Part shown: positions 1 to 13,200 of the stretch, piece after piece
Position numbering within the stretch: the stretch's first letter is position 1
How the letters are laid out: each line of letters opens with the position of its first letter
NCBI RefSeq assembly: GCF_020536995.1
Contig: NC_068360.1
Coordinates: 88,491,676 to 88,555,675 of the forward strand
Source: Dreissena polymorpha
Taxonomy: Eukaryota > Mollusca > Bivalvia > Myida > Dreissenidae
Direction: 5' to 3'
DNA length: 64,000 nt
Notes under the pieces: generated by a model
What the model saw: the letters and a program-made list of their open reading frames with translations, nothing else
Database searches by the model: none
What the model was told of the DNA's origin: nothing
Position numbers and translations under genes: made by a program

Positions 1-43
1 TCACTCAAAATATGAATTAACACCCATTTAGAGTTTTGATTAA

Positions 44-259
44 CCCATTTATGCCTAGTGGACTCTCCCATCATTCTAAATTGGATCAATTTATTTCCAA
101 AATTAGGGATGTCTAGTATATTTATTTCTATATTTAGAATATTTCTTACAGAAATTCCTTTAAGCAAACAGCGCAGACCTTGATAAGACGCTGCATCATG
201 CGGCATCTTATCAGGGTCTACGCTGTTTGCCCAGGCCTTTTACGCTAGGCATAAATGGG
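44..259. mobile_element. TTAA-flanked foldback MITE, family A
   Basis: CCCATTTATGCCTAG inverted against CTAGGCATAAATGGG, TTAA on the left. The inner palindrome is around AGACGC(T/C)GCATCATGCGGC. The same family recurs at 47689-47904. TTAA targets plus CCC ends suggest piggyBac-type mobilisation (inference). Confidence 0.85.
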
Positions 260-376
260 TTTTAAAAAAAATTGTGAATTAATATTTTTATGTCCAGGTA
301 CAAGTACATACCAACTGAATAAACTGCATTTTGTACAAGAACTCCTAAAAAGTTGAAAAGAAGTTGTATGATGGAC
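62..376. other. Intron 9 of the GDPD gene (left edge)
   Basis: Mostly the family A MITE. The exon 9 frame stays open past 377 for about 44 codons, and a better donor consensus (TTG|gtatgt) occurs at about 310. The exon may therefore be longer than called. Confidence 0.5.
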
Positions 377-3300
377 CTTTGATTTGTTGACTGAGGACAT
401 ATAGATGACATCATTGATGATCGTCAGGGTGTCATTGTAGTACGGGTGACTGACGGGGGGCAGGTACACGTCAAACATGACTGCCAGATCAAGGTACAGG
501 GCCAGGTGTAACACCTCCAGGAATGTTGGTACGGTCTGATTCACAAACTCAGCCTGCACTACTCCTCCAGATCCTGCCAGCGTCCTGTCTGGACCGTACT
601 GGAAATAGGTTCATGTTGGTGGGTCAAGCAATTCACTGAGTTTAATCATAATAAAGTCACAAATGAGCCATTTAGGTTATTAATAAGGTTTTACTAAGGT
701 TTGACCTAGTGACCTCCTGGAAGATTTCACCCCATCTGACTCAACTTATAACTTGTCCTAGATATTGCAAAGTTTAAAATTCTAACAAAGTTTCATTAAA
801 ACTGAATCCTAAAATTGGCTTCTGGAGTGGTAATAAATTGTATTTCTAAGATCTGATCCAGTGACCTAGTTGTTCACCCAAATTTACCCAAATTAGAACT
901 TGACCTAGATCAAGTCAATACTAACATGGCATAGTAACATTGAAATTGAACCCAAACTCTGGCCCCTTGAGTAAAATTAGATAAAAGTTGAAGAGGTGGG
1001 ATGCCAGATAAACTTTAATCACAATAGCTCACTTATTAATATTGTTTGATTCAAGAGATTGTAACTTAGCCTAAAAATTAAAATTAGAGTTAACCATTAT
1101 TAAACAACCATGTAGCACCTTCCCCGGAGTTAAATCACAGTACCATTATATAAGATCATTGAACTGCTCAGTTAACCTTTGCTATAAAGTGGCACCAGGA
1201 ATAAACAATCTGAACAACACTTACAGGCATGCTTCCATTCACAATATACCAGGGTTTTTACCTAATTTTCTGCCTCACCTTAAGGAACCATTTTCCTGCA
1301 CTCAGACTCTGTAGCTGTGTGATGTTGAAGAAGTCAGCATGCAGGCTGGCCAGGTCAGGGTACACCTCCTCTACGTTTGTAGTCCTCCGCAGGTGGTCAT
1401 CATGCAGGACATATGGCACTCCATCCACACTGAGCAAACATTTGTTTAAGTTTAACTCTTTACCACTCAGATACGCACTTTAACGCATTTATAGTCCCTT
1501 ATAAAATCATATTAAATTTATTACCTTTCTTACTAGATAAAATTTGTAAAGGCTTTTATTCCCAAAATTTGATACTGATGAGGAGCAAACAGCATAAAAC
1601 CTGAACAGCCTGCGAGTTACTCAAAGGCTGTTCTGGTTTTATGGTGGTTGCATATAGCTATTATCACTTTGCTTCTGAGTGGAAAAGGGTTAATTTTATA
1701 CCTATTCACTTTTGCCCCATGGTATCAAAAGCCAAAGTTGTCAAACTTGTTTTATTTTCTTCCACTGCATTAAAGGTGGAAGTCTTATTGCGTCACAAAT
1801 AAGTTACATGAGCAATTGGCGCTTTGGTTGAGATCTTGAGAACGATCCCACATTTGATTTACTTTATATTAAAAATATGACTTTGTATTGAAGTTCTTTA
1901 TTTATGTTGTTCTCATTACTTTAGATTTGTTCAAGCATTCATCTTCACTAGTACTCACAAAATGGTGATCATCAATTTACAGTTATTTGGACACAATAAG
2001 AACTATGATATTACATAGACTTTCTTTTTTACTAAAACCTGTTTCATACTGATCTAACAGTAATTGGTTGAAATACATGTTATACCTAAATGGATTCTTA
2101 AAATAAATAATAATTGTACTTGTGTACAGTGTATACATGTTGAATACAGAAGAACAGTTTCAATGGGAAGCCCAGGGGCTTATCATGTCCAGAATGACAC
2201 TTAGAGGCTCTGTCGATCTGTATTTAATGCTGATGATTTTATCCGGGTTCTGGGGAAATGGGTCTTAATGCAGTTGAGCAAAGTGGCTACAACATTAGCC
2301 TGTACAGTCTGCACAATGAGGGACTACACTTTCCATCTAAACTGGATTTTCGCTAAGAAAAGACTGCCTTTGAACGAAAAAAAACATACAACAGGAAATT
2401 GTGGTCCCTAATTAGCCTGTGCGAACAGAACAGGCTAAACTTGGAAAACACTCATGGTACATGCATTAATCCCTGTGTTCCCAGAGCAGGCTAATAACTT
2501 ATTGCTATTTCTTAAATATGCTTCAATATAAATTTCCATTGATATTCCAGCATAAATTGTACACTCCATTAATTTTCAAAGAAACTGAATATTTTAATAT
2601 ATTTTTTTATCTCACCATATTCGGACATCGACTTCAATCCCAAAAACATCATCATAGCGGGAAGCTTCCTTAATGGCTAGGAGAGTGTTCTCTGGAGTTA
2701 TCTGTAAGTACAAGTACAGTTATCATCAATTGAGTCGCGTTCTGAGAAAACGGGGCATAATACATGTGCGTAAAGAGTCGTCCCAGATTAGCCTGTCTGC
2801 ACAGGCTAATCAGGGACGACACTTTCCGCCTAAACTTGATTTTCGGTAAGGCGGGCCTTACTTGAAACTAAAAATACCATAAAAGAAGAAAGTGTCGTCT
2901 CTGATTAGCCTGTGCAGACTGCACAGGCTAATCTGGGACAACACTTTAGGCCCATGCATTAAGCCCAGTTTTCTCAAAACGTGGCTCAATTTATCAGCTT
3001 AAACTTACAAAGGTTCCAATATCTGTTATGCAGGGCTCAACAAGAAAGAACAGAAGTCTGAATGTTGTGAACAATTATACAATTCATGCTATTACATTAT
3101 CAATTCTTATTAAAGAAAATAAAGTTTCTTTCCCTGAAAACTATGTTCTTTGATACATTCAGGGCTTTAGATAACAAGCGTATTTTCGTTATTACGCAAT
3201 TAAAACAAGACTATTGCCAAGCAGTATATGTCCCCTATGGGCTAGACCATTGTCAGAAATATTTCTTTTTTATATATTTTTGTTGCCATAGCAACCAGAA

Positions 3301-4143
3301 TTGTTGACGTAGGAAGAAAATTAAATGACGTGCATAACGTCCATATTGTCATGTATCCATGTTTTAAGTTCATGAACAAATATTAAGAACTTTCAAAGTT
3401 ATCGCAGAATCCAGAAAAGTGTGCAGGATCCACCATTTTCAGCAGTAGTTTTAGTCTATTTGTTGCCATAGCAACCATAATGCTTGATATAGGAACAAAA
3501 TGAAATGACATGCATAATCTCCATATTGCCATCTGTCCATGTTTCAAGTTTCATGAAAGATTATGAAGAACTTTTAAAGTTATTGCAGGATCCAGAAAAG
3601 ATGGACTCACGGACACAAAGAGCGCAAACCATAAGTCCCCTCCAGTGAAACCGGTAGGGGACAATAACCAAAAACGTAATTAAATTCAAAATAAAGCATA
3701 CAAAAACGCGAATAAAAATTTAATAACGTAATTCCCGTAAAAAACCTTGTGTCACTAAACGCAATTCTTACGAACCCCGGGCGTATTTTTTAGATTGGTT
3801 ATTTTCCGTACAAAAATGTACCGGATAGTTTATATGCCGTCCCATGAAGAAAAGAAAGCAGTCTTTCCAGCGGTTATCAATTTTTGGGGTATTAATGTAA
3901 TTATTCGTAGACCCGTCCGATTTCTACTTTCATTTTCGAGGTATTCAACTCAAAATGACCCGAAAACGGGGTGCATTGCTTTGAACAGCCATAACTTCAT
4001 CAATTGTGCAGCCATTTTCACGAATTCGGTCTTATTTAACGCAAAAAATCAATGAATTTTTATTAGAAATTCAGTAACTGTTTGTTGTTATGAACAGGTA
4101 CCTTTTTAAATTCCACATACAATGACAGACAGACGGACAGACC

Positions 4144-4207
<64 letters not shown>

Positions 4208-7200
4208 CAGACAGACAGACAAACCGACCGACCGACCAAATGACCGAATGACAGACAGAATGACAGGCAAAAAACAATATACCAATTGATCATTCGATCC
4301 AGAGCATAAAAATAATAACAAATGTGAGCCCAAAATTAATGTCTTACAGCAGATGCTCCCCTGTGAGCAAACAGCCTTGGCTTGGTTGGTAACTTCTCCG
4401 CAGCTATCACACAGGGGGAGTTGATGAAAAGGGGACTGACGTACAAGCCCAACAACAGAAAGGCATATACTATCAGGCTGAACACTTTCAATTCTGAAAT
4501 GCACACACATACAAGATACAAAATTTCCTTCAGTTAATTCAGCCAAATCGATTCAACAACAAACTATATTGTACAGAATTTACCTGTATACTATGTGATA
4601 CATGCAAATGCTGTATGCTCCAATTAACCCTTTAACACTCAGAGGCAAAGTGAACATGGCTATATGCGAAGAGCATAAAAACCAGAACAGCCTGCGATAA
4701 CTCGCAGTCTGTTCAGGTTTTATGCTGTTTGCTGCTCATCAGAATCTAAGGATTGGATATGAAGCATTTAAAACTTGAATCTCGAAAGATACTGGTAGGT
4801 CTTAATAAAATTTAACTTTCTTAGGGACTACAAGCGCGTCAAAATACGTATTTAACTGGTAAAGGGTTTAATGTCACAATAGAGGTTCAGTATGGTTCGC
4901 TGCATCTGTATGCCCAAGCTTGTCTGGACTGTAATTTACATATACAATATTAACCCTTTACCACTTAGATATACGTATTTTGATGCATTTGTAGTGTCTC
5001 AGAAAGTAACATTTAATTAAATACCTTTCTTACAAAATTCAGGTTTCAAAGGCTTTATTTCCAACTCTTAGATACTGATGAGCAGCAAACAGCATAAAAC
5101 CTCAACAGACAGCGAGATACTTGCAGGCTGTTCTGCTTTAATGCTGGTTGCAAAAGCAATTCTCACTTTGCTTCTTATGGGGGAGGGTTAAATTTTAAAA
5201 TAAGCCACCACAAATGTTCACCACATGGAGTCTGTGTAATGCGTGTAAGACTCGGTTCCTTGATCAAAGGTCATACTATGTATGCTCCATAGTATACTCT
5301 GGCTTTGTTTAGCACATGTTTATTTGACAGTTATTTTAGGCAAACTTTGCACTCATCTGTTTCAAAGCCTAAAAATGACGAACTTAATCTTCATCCATTT
5401 CTATACAACTATTCTCTATCTACTTCCAATTCAAGTCAGGTATATAAAGCAATTATCAGAACAGTTGAACAAAGCAAACAGCGTTAACTCTTTCCCACAT
5501 AAGAAGCAAAGTGAAAATTGGCATGTGCAAACAGCATAAACCAGAACAGCCTGCGAGTAATTCGCAGTCTGTTCAGGTTTTATGTTGTTTGCTGCTCACC
5601 AGTATTTAAGGTTTGGAAATGAATAGTTTAAAACTTGAATCTAGTAAGAAAGGTTTTAGATTAAATATAACTTTCTAAGGGACTACAAATGCGTCAAAAT
5701 ACGTATATAAGTGGTACAGTGTTAAACAGACATGAGAACAGGATGACAATATATAAAGATTGAACGCCATGGAAAGTATGGTGCTATGCATAAAAGCATC
5801 TCAGATCCTTGATTTGAAGTCTTAACCACAATAAATGCACTTCATACCTACACGTTTAATTTTATTTTAAAATTGTTCCATTTAGTTTCACTTTTCTAGA
5901 CTCACCCTTTTTGAATTCTACACAATCAAAGCACTTAATGTGACTTTATGACGAAAAAATATTGTGCAAAGGGCCTTCTGTCTAGAACATTCTTAACTCA
6001 ATATTCTGACTCAACTATAAGATATTTCACAATATTTGAGATGAAATGCTTATCTTGGTGTTCACTGATGTGATTTGAGTTTTGAGTCTAAGTCAACCCT
6101 AAATTTGAGCAATAATATTTTAATACTATTTTAGCTGAGATTTCAGATTGTTTAAGAGCTGACACTGCCTTAAAGGAAACTCATATCTCAATCTCTAAGT
6201 TGAGCAAAAAATTGAGAAAATGCATGATACTGGGCCAAGTTCATACCTAATCTTACGATGCTGAACCACTCGTGAGCAATCAACCATGAGGACACCGTCA
6301 TAAGACATACAGCACCAATCTGAAGGAATGGCCCGAAGATCTGAAACAAAACAAAATGTACCACAACATAATATGTGGACAGATCAATGCACAACAACAT
6401 ACATAATTGGACCGATAAATGCATCCCAACATACCTAATGACAAATATAAATGCATCCCAGCATACCTAATGGCAAAGATAAATGCATCCCCACATACCT
6501 AATGGCAAAGATAAATGCACCCCAACATACCTAATGACAAAGATAAATGCATCCCAACATACCTAATGGCAAAGATAAATGCATCCCAACATACCTAATG
6601 GCAAAGATAAATGCACCCCAACATACCTAATGACAAAGATAAATGCATCCCAACATACCTAATGGCAAAGATAAATGCATCCCAACATACCTAATGACAA
6701 AGATAAATGCACCCCAACATACCTAATGACAAAGATAAATGCATCCCAACATACCTAATGGCAAAGATAAATGCATCCCAACATACCTAATGACAAAGAT
6801 AAATGCATCCCAACATACACACTTGTAAAGATAAATGCATCCCAACATACACACTTGTAAAGATAAATGAATCCCAACATACATACTTGTACTGATAAAT
6901 GCATCCCAACATAAATACTTGTACTGATAAATGCATCCCAACATACATACTTGTAAAGATAAATGCATCCCAACATACACACTTGTAAAGATAAATGCAT
7001 TCCAACATACACACTTGTAAAGATAAATGCATCCCAACATACACACTTGTAAAGATAAATGCATCCCAACATACACACTTGTAAAGATAAATGCATCCCA
7101 ACATACACACTTGTAAAGATAAATGCATCCCAACATACACAATTGTAAAGATAAATGCATCCCAACATACATACTTGTACGGATAAATGCATCCCAACAT

Positions 7201-10200
7201 ACACACTTGTAAAGATAAATGCATCCCAACATACACACTTGTAAAGATAAATGCATCCCAACATACACACTTGTAAAGATAAATGCATCCCAACATACAT
7301 ACTTGTACTGATAAATGCATCCCAACATAAATACTTGTACTGATAAATGCATCCCAACATATATACTTGTAAAGATAAATGCATCCCAACATACACACTT
7401 GTAAAGATAAATGCATTTCAACATACACACTTGTAAAGATAAATGCATCCCAACATACACACTTGTAAAGATAAATGCATCCCAACATACACACTTGTAA
7501 AAATAAATGCATCCCAACATACACACTTGTAAAGATAAATGCATCCCAACATACACACTTGTAAAGATAAATGCATCCCAACATACATACTTGTACTGAT
7601 AAATGCATCCCAACATACACACTTGTAAAGATAAATACATCCCAACATACACACTTGTAAAGATAAATGCATCCCAACATACACACTTGTAAAGATAAAT
7701 GCATTTCAACATACACACTTGTAAAGATAAATGCATCCCAACATACACACTTGTAAAGATAAATGCATCCCAACATACACACTTGTAAAGATAAATGCAT
7801 CCCAACATACATACTTGTACTGATAAATGCATCCCAACATACACACTTGTAAAGATAAATGCATCCCAATATACACACTTGTAAAGATAAATGCATCCCA
7901 ACATACACACTTGTAAAGATAAATGCATCCCAACATACATACGTGTAAAGTTAAATGCATCACAACATACACACTTGTAAAGATAAATGCATCCCATCAT
8001 ACACACTGGTAAAGATAAATGCATCCCAACATACACACTTGTAAAGATAAATGCATCCCAACATACACACTTCTACAGATAAATGCATCACGACATAAAC
8101 ACTTGCAAGATAAATTCATCACAACATACATACTTGGACCGATAAATGCATCACAGCATAAATACACATACTTGCAAAGTTCAATGCATCAGAACATAAA
8201 TACTTCCAAGATAAATGCATCACAACATACATACTTCCAAAGATATAGAGAATAGTATGTTAGTGTGATTGTGTACTTGAACTTATCTGCAGAGTTGAAG
8301 AAAGATTCACAGGATGAGGCTTTCTGAGTTTATATATAAATATTTGCTTAACTTAATTTGACCTTTAACCAGAATTGAAAGGCTAAAAAGTAGTCCAATA
8401 TGTAGATAAAGTAGCAGGATAAAGCGGAGTACGCATAAAAAGCTCAAGTTTATCAGACACCCAGAGTTTTCCTTCTATAAAGTCCTTTAGCTGTAAGATA
8501 AGTATGCATCACAGCAAACATACTTGCAAAGATAGATATATCACAGCGTACTCCTCCCTCCATATCTGCAGGGTAGCCACAGTGAGGGCAACACACGCGC
8601 AGAACATCACAAATACGAGGGCTCCATGACATGGTTGCAGGTATAGCTGATGGCCCTGTACCACATGGCATATGCTCAGCAGCTGAAACAGGGCATAAGG
8701 TAGTCTATTTGAGCCTCGTTCTGGGAAAACTGGGCTTAAACTTTAAAGCATGTGCGTAAAGTGTCCCTCCAGATTAGCCTGTGCAGTCCCCACAGGCTAA
8801 TCAGGGAGGAAACTTTTCGCTTTAACTGGAGTTTTGTTTAAAAAGAAACTTCCTTTAAACAAAAAATTCCATAGAGCGGAAAAGTGTCCTCCTAGATTCC
8901 CCTGTGCAGACTGCACAGAATAATCTACAAACACGTTTTATCAAAGATGTCTGATCAATGATGAAGTTCCAGTCTCCACAAGCCGTAGGCTGCACATATT
9001 ATACATCGAGAATGAACCTTTACACGTGACCATGAAATTTCTGCCATGCAAACAGACTTAAAAGGAAAAACGCTCAAATACCTTGCAGCCATGTTTTTTA
9101 AACAAACCACAATTATTTTCATAGTGCAGATATACACACAAACAAAATATTTTGAAAAAATAAGATGAGTGGGTAAAAAAAACAACTAGAGAGTTCAAAT
9201 GGTTATATGATAGCCACACAAGGAAAACTACCACTTCTTATTGCGGCCTTATTTTTCTATGAACAGGAACCATATCTCATAATCTGAGAAATTATTAAAA
9301 CAAATGTTCAAAGCATGTTTAACTTAGATTGCACAAACAAATTTGACTTATAACTTGTTAAAAAGCTTTTTTTTATTTGAACTACTAACCTTATTTTTTA
9401 GTCAGCATGACTCAGATAAAAACTAATCTGTAATAACATTCTGGACAAATATTCTCACTAAGTTTTAAGATGAATGGGCAATAAATGTGGCCTCTGGAGC
9501 TTTCCCAAGCAATTGTAAGTTTTATTTATTTGACCTATTGACCTAGGTTGTTAAAACAACTTGACACAGTTTTGATATCAGCCCATACAAATGTTCTACT
9601 TGACACAGTTTTGATATCAGCCCATTCAAATGTTCTACTTGACACAGTTTTGATATCAGCCCATACAAATGTTCTGGACAGTTTTGATATCAGCCCATAC
9701 AAATGTTCTGGACAGTTTTGATATCAGCCCATACAAATGTTCTACTTGACACAGTTTTGATATCAGCCCATACAAATGTTCTACTTGACACAGTTTTGAT
9801 ATCAGCCCATACAAATGTTCTACTTGACACAGTTTTGATATCAGCCCATACAAATGTTCTACTTGACACAGTTTTGATATCAGCCCATACAAATGTTCTA
9901 CTTGACACAGTTTTGATATCAGCCCATACAAATGTTCTACTTGACACAGTTTTGATATCAGCCCATACAAATGTTCTACTTGACACAGTTTTGATATCAG
10001 CCCATACAAATGTTCTACTTGACACAGTTTTGATATCAGCCCATACAAATGTTCTACTTGACACAGTTTTGATATCAGCCCATACAAATGTTCTACTTGA
10101 CACAGTTTTGATATCAGCCCATACAAATGTTCTACTTGACACAGTTTTGATATCAGCCCATACAAATGTTCTGCTTGACACAGTTTTGATATCAGCCCAT

Positions 10201-13200
10201 ACAAATGTTCTGCTTGACACAGTTTTGATATCAGCCCATACAAATGTTCTACTTGACACAGTTTTGATATCAGCCCATACAAATGTTCTACTTGACACAG
10301 TTTTGATATCAGCCCATACAAATGTTCTACTTGACACAGTTTTGATATCAGCCCATACAAATGTTCTACTTGACACAGTTTTGATATCAGCCCATACAAA
10401 TGTTCTACTTGACACAGTTTTGATATCAGCCCATACAAATGTTCTACTTGACACAGTTTTGATATCAACCCATACAAATGTTCTACTTGACACAGTTTTG
10501 ATATCAGCCCATACAAATGTTCTACTTGACACAGTTTTGATATCAGCCCATACAAATGTTCTACTTGACACAGTTTTGATATCAGCCCATACAAATGTTC
10601 TACTTGACACAGTTTTGATATCAGCCCATACAAATGTTCTACTTGACACAGTTTTGATATCAGCCCATACAAATGTTCTACTTGACACAGTTTTGATATC
10701 AGCCCATACAAATGTTCTACTTGACACAGTTTTGATATCAGCCCATACAAATGTTCTACTTGACACAGTTTTGATATAAGCCCATACAAATGTTCTACTT
10801 GACACAGTTTTGATATCAGCCCATACAAATGTTCTACTTGACACAGTTTTGATATCAGCCCATACAAATGTTCTACTTGACACAGTTTTGATATCAGCCC
10901 ATACAAATGTTCTACTTGACACAGTTTTGATATCAGCCCATACAAATGTTCTACTTGACACAGTTTTGATATCAGCCCATACAAATGTTCTACTTGACAC
11001 AGTTTTGATATCAGCCCATACAAATGTTCTACTTGACACAGTTTTGATATCAGCCCATACAAATGTTCTACTTGACACAGTTTTGATATCAGCCCATACA
11101 AATGTTCTACTTGACACAGTTTTGATATCAGCCCATACAAATGTTCTACTTGACACAGTTTTGATATCAGCCCATACAAATGTTCTACTTGACACAGTTT
11201 TGATATCAGCCCATACAAATGTTCTACTTGACACAGTTTTGATATCAACCCATACAAATGTTCTACTTGACACAGTTTTGATATCAGCCCATACAAATGT
11301 TCTACTTGACACAGTTTTGATATCAGCCCATACAAATGTTCTACTTGACACAGTTTTGATATCAGCCCATACAAATGTTCTACTTGACACAGTTTTGATA
11401 TCAGCCCATACAAATGTTCTACTTGACACAGTTTTGATATCAGCCCATACAAATGTTCTACTTGACACAGTTTTGATATCAGCCCATACAAATGTTCTAC
11501 TTGACACAGTTTTGATATCAGCCCATACAAATGTTCTACTTGACACAGTTTTGATATCAGCCCATACAAATGTTCTACTTGACACAGTTTTGATATCAGC
11601 CCATACAAATGTTCTACTTGACACAGTTTTGATATCAGCCCATACAATGTTCTACTTGACACAGTTTTGATATCAGCCCATACAAATGTTCTACTTGACA
11701 CAGTTTTGATATCAGCCCATACAAATGTTCTACTTGACACAGTTTTGATATCAGCCCATACAAATGTTCTACTTGACACAGTTTTGATATCAGCCCATAC
11801 AAATGTTCTACTTGACACAGTTTTGATATCAGCCCATACAAATGTTCTACTTGACACAGTTTTGATATCAGCCCATACAAATGTTCTACTTGACACAGTT
11901 TTGATATCAGCCCATACAAATGTTCTGAACAAGTCTGATTACCATTGGGCAATACATGTCGATTATTGACTTTAAAAAAAAGTTTTATTCTTCTTTTGAC
12001 CTCAGGTGACACAGTTAGGAACTTGGCAGAAATATTCTTATAACAAATGTTTCACAATGTTTTTTTAATATTGGGCAATAAATGCGTATAGAGCAGCCTT
12101 TTCTTTTAACTTGACTTAGTGACTGAGTTTGCTTAACCCAAAATGACCCAGCTTCAAAATGCGCCAAGATATCATTTGGTCAAATTCTCTGAATAAGTTT
12201 CATGAAGATTGGGCAATAAAGTGTTTTACTAGATTATACCATCTTCGTTTTTTTTTACCCGAACTGACCCTGTTTCAAACTGGGTTAAGATATCATTAGG
12301 ACAAATGTTCAGACAAAGTTCCATAAAGATTTGGCAATAAATGCAGCCTCTAGAGAGTTCACATTGCTAATGTTGATTGAGCATGAACGACCAAGAGAGA
12401 TGGACAAAAAACAATTATAACAGTTTACCATCAGCATGTTGTGCTCAAGTGAGCAAAAACTGTGACATATGGAGTGTTAACAAGGTTTCACTATAGCCAC
12501 AAAATGAATGTTGTCATACATGTATCAACTGATTGCCATGTTTTCCAACATACCAGAAACATTTCCTAACTGAATGACCATTCAAGTCTATGTAAATCAT
12601 TGCACCCCTGAGGAAGGGCAAGATGTGAACACAGTGGCATGATTTGAACAAACTTAGTGGAGAATCACTGTACAATATTTCATGCAAATTACTAAACCTC
12701 TGGACATTGGTTCATAGATTTTTCATAGAAGTTTTCACTAAATACATATAACAAATACAGCAAGGGCTGTTTGTAAAACATGCATGCCCCCCATATGGGC
12801 TGTCCGTTGTAGTGGCAGCCATTGTGTGAATACGATTTTTGTCACTGTGACCTTGACCTTTGACCTAGTGACCTGAAAATCAATAGGGGTCATCTGAGGG
12901 TCACGATCAATGTACCTATGAAGTGTCATGATCCTAGGCAAAAGCGTTCTTGAGTTATCATTCGAAAATCATTTTACTATTTCAGGTCACCATGACCTTG
13001 ACCTTTGACCTTGTGACCTCAAAATCAATAGGGGTCATTTGCAAGTCATGATCAATCTACCTATGAAGTTTCATGATCCTAGGCGTATGCGTTCTTGAGT
13101 TATCATCCGAAAACCATTTTACTATTTCGGGTCACTGTGACCTTGACCTTTGTCCTAGTGACCTCAAAATCAATAGGGGTCATCTTCAAGTCATGATCAA

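Noticed and set aside
6257-6340. GDPD exon 5 ending at ATC|gtaaga
   Set aside because: Phase 0 does not fit exon 6 (ELKVFSLIVYAF needs phase 1); the donor at 6246 (TTAG|gtatga) fits.
6723-8036. 437-aa and overlapping minus-strand ORFs of Cys/Tyr-rich repeats (YVGMHLSLQVCMLGC type)
   Set aside because: Produced by a stop-free 32-bp satellite read in three frames; it lies between two good GDPD exons and has no independent gene structure.
9656-11969. 758-, 644-, 358- and 286-aa ORFs of HLYGLISKLCQVE / HTNVLLDTVLISA repeats on both strands
   Set aside because: The 39-bp unit is a multiple of three without stops; similar ORFs on both strands at once are the mark of a satellite, not of a protein.
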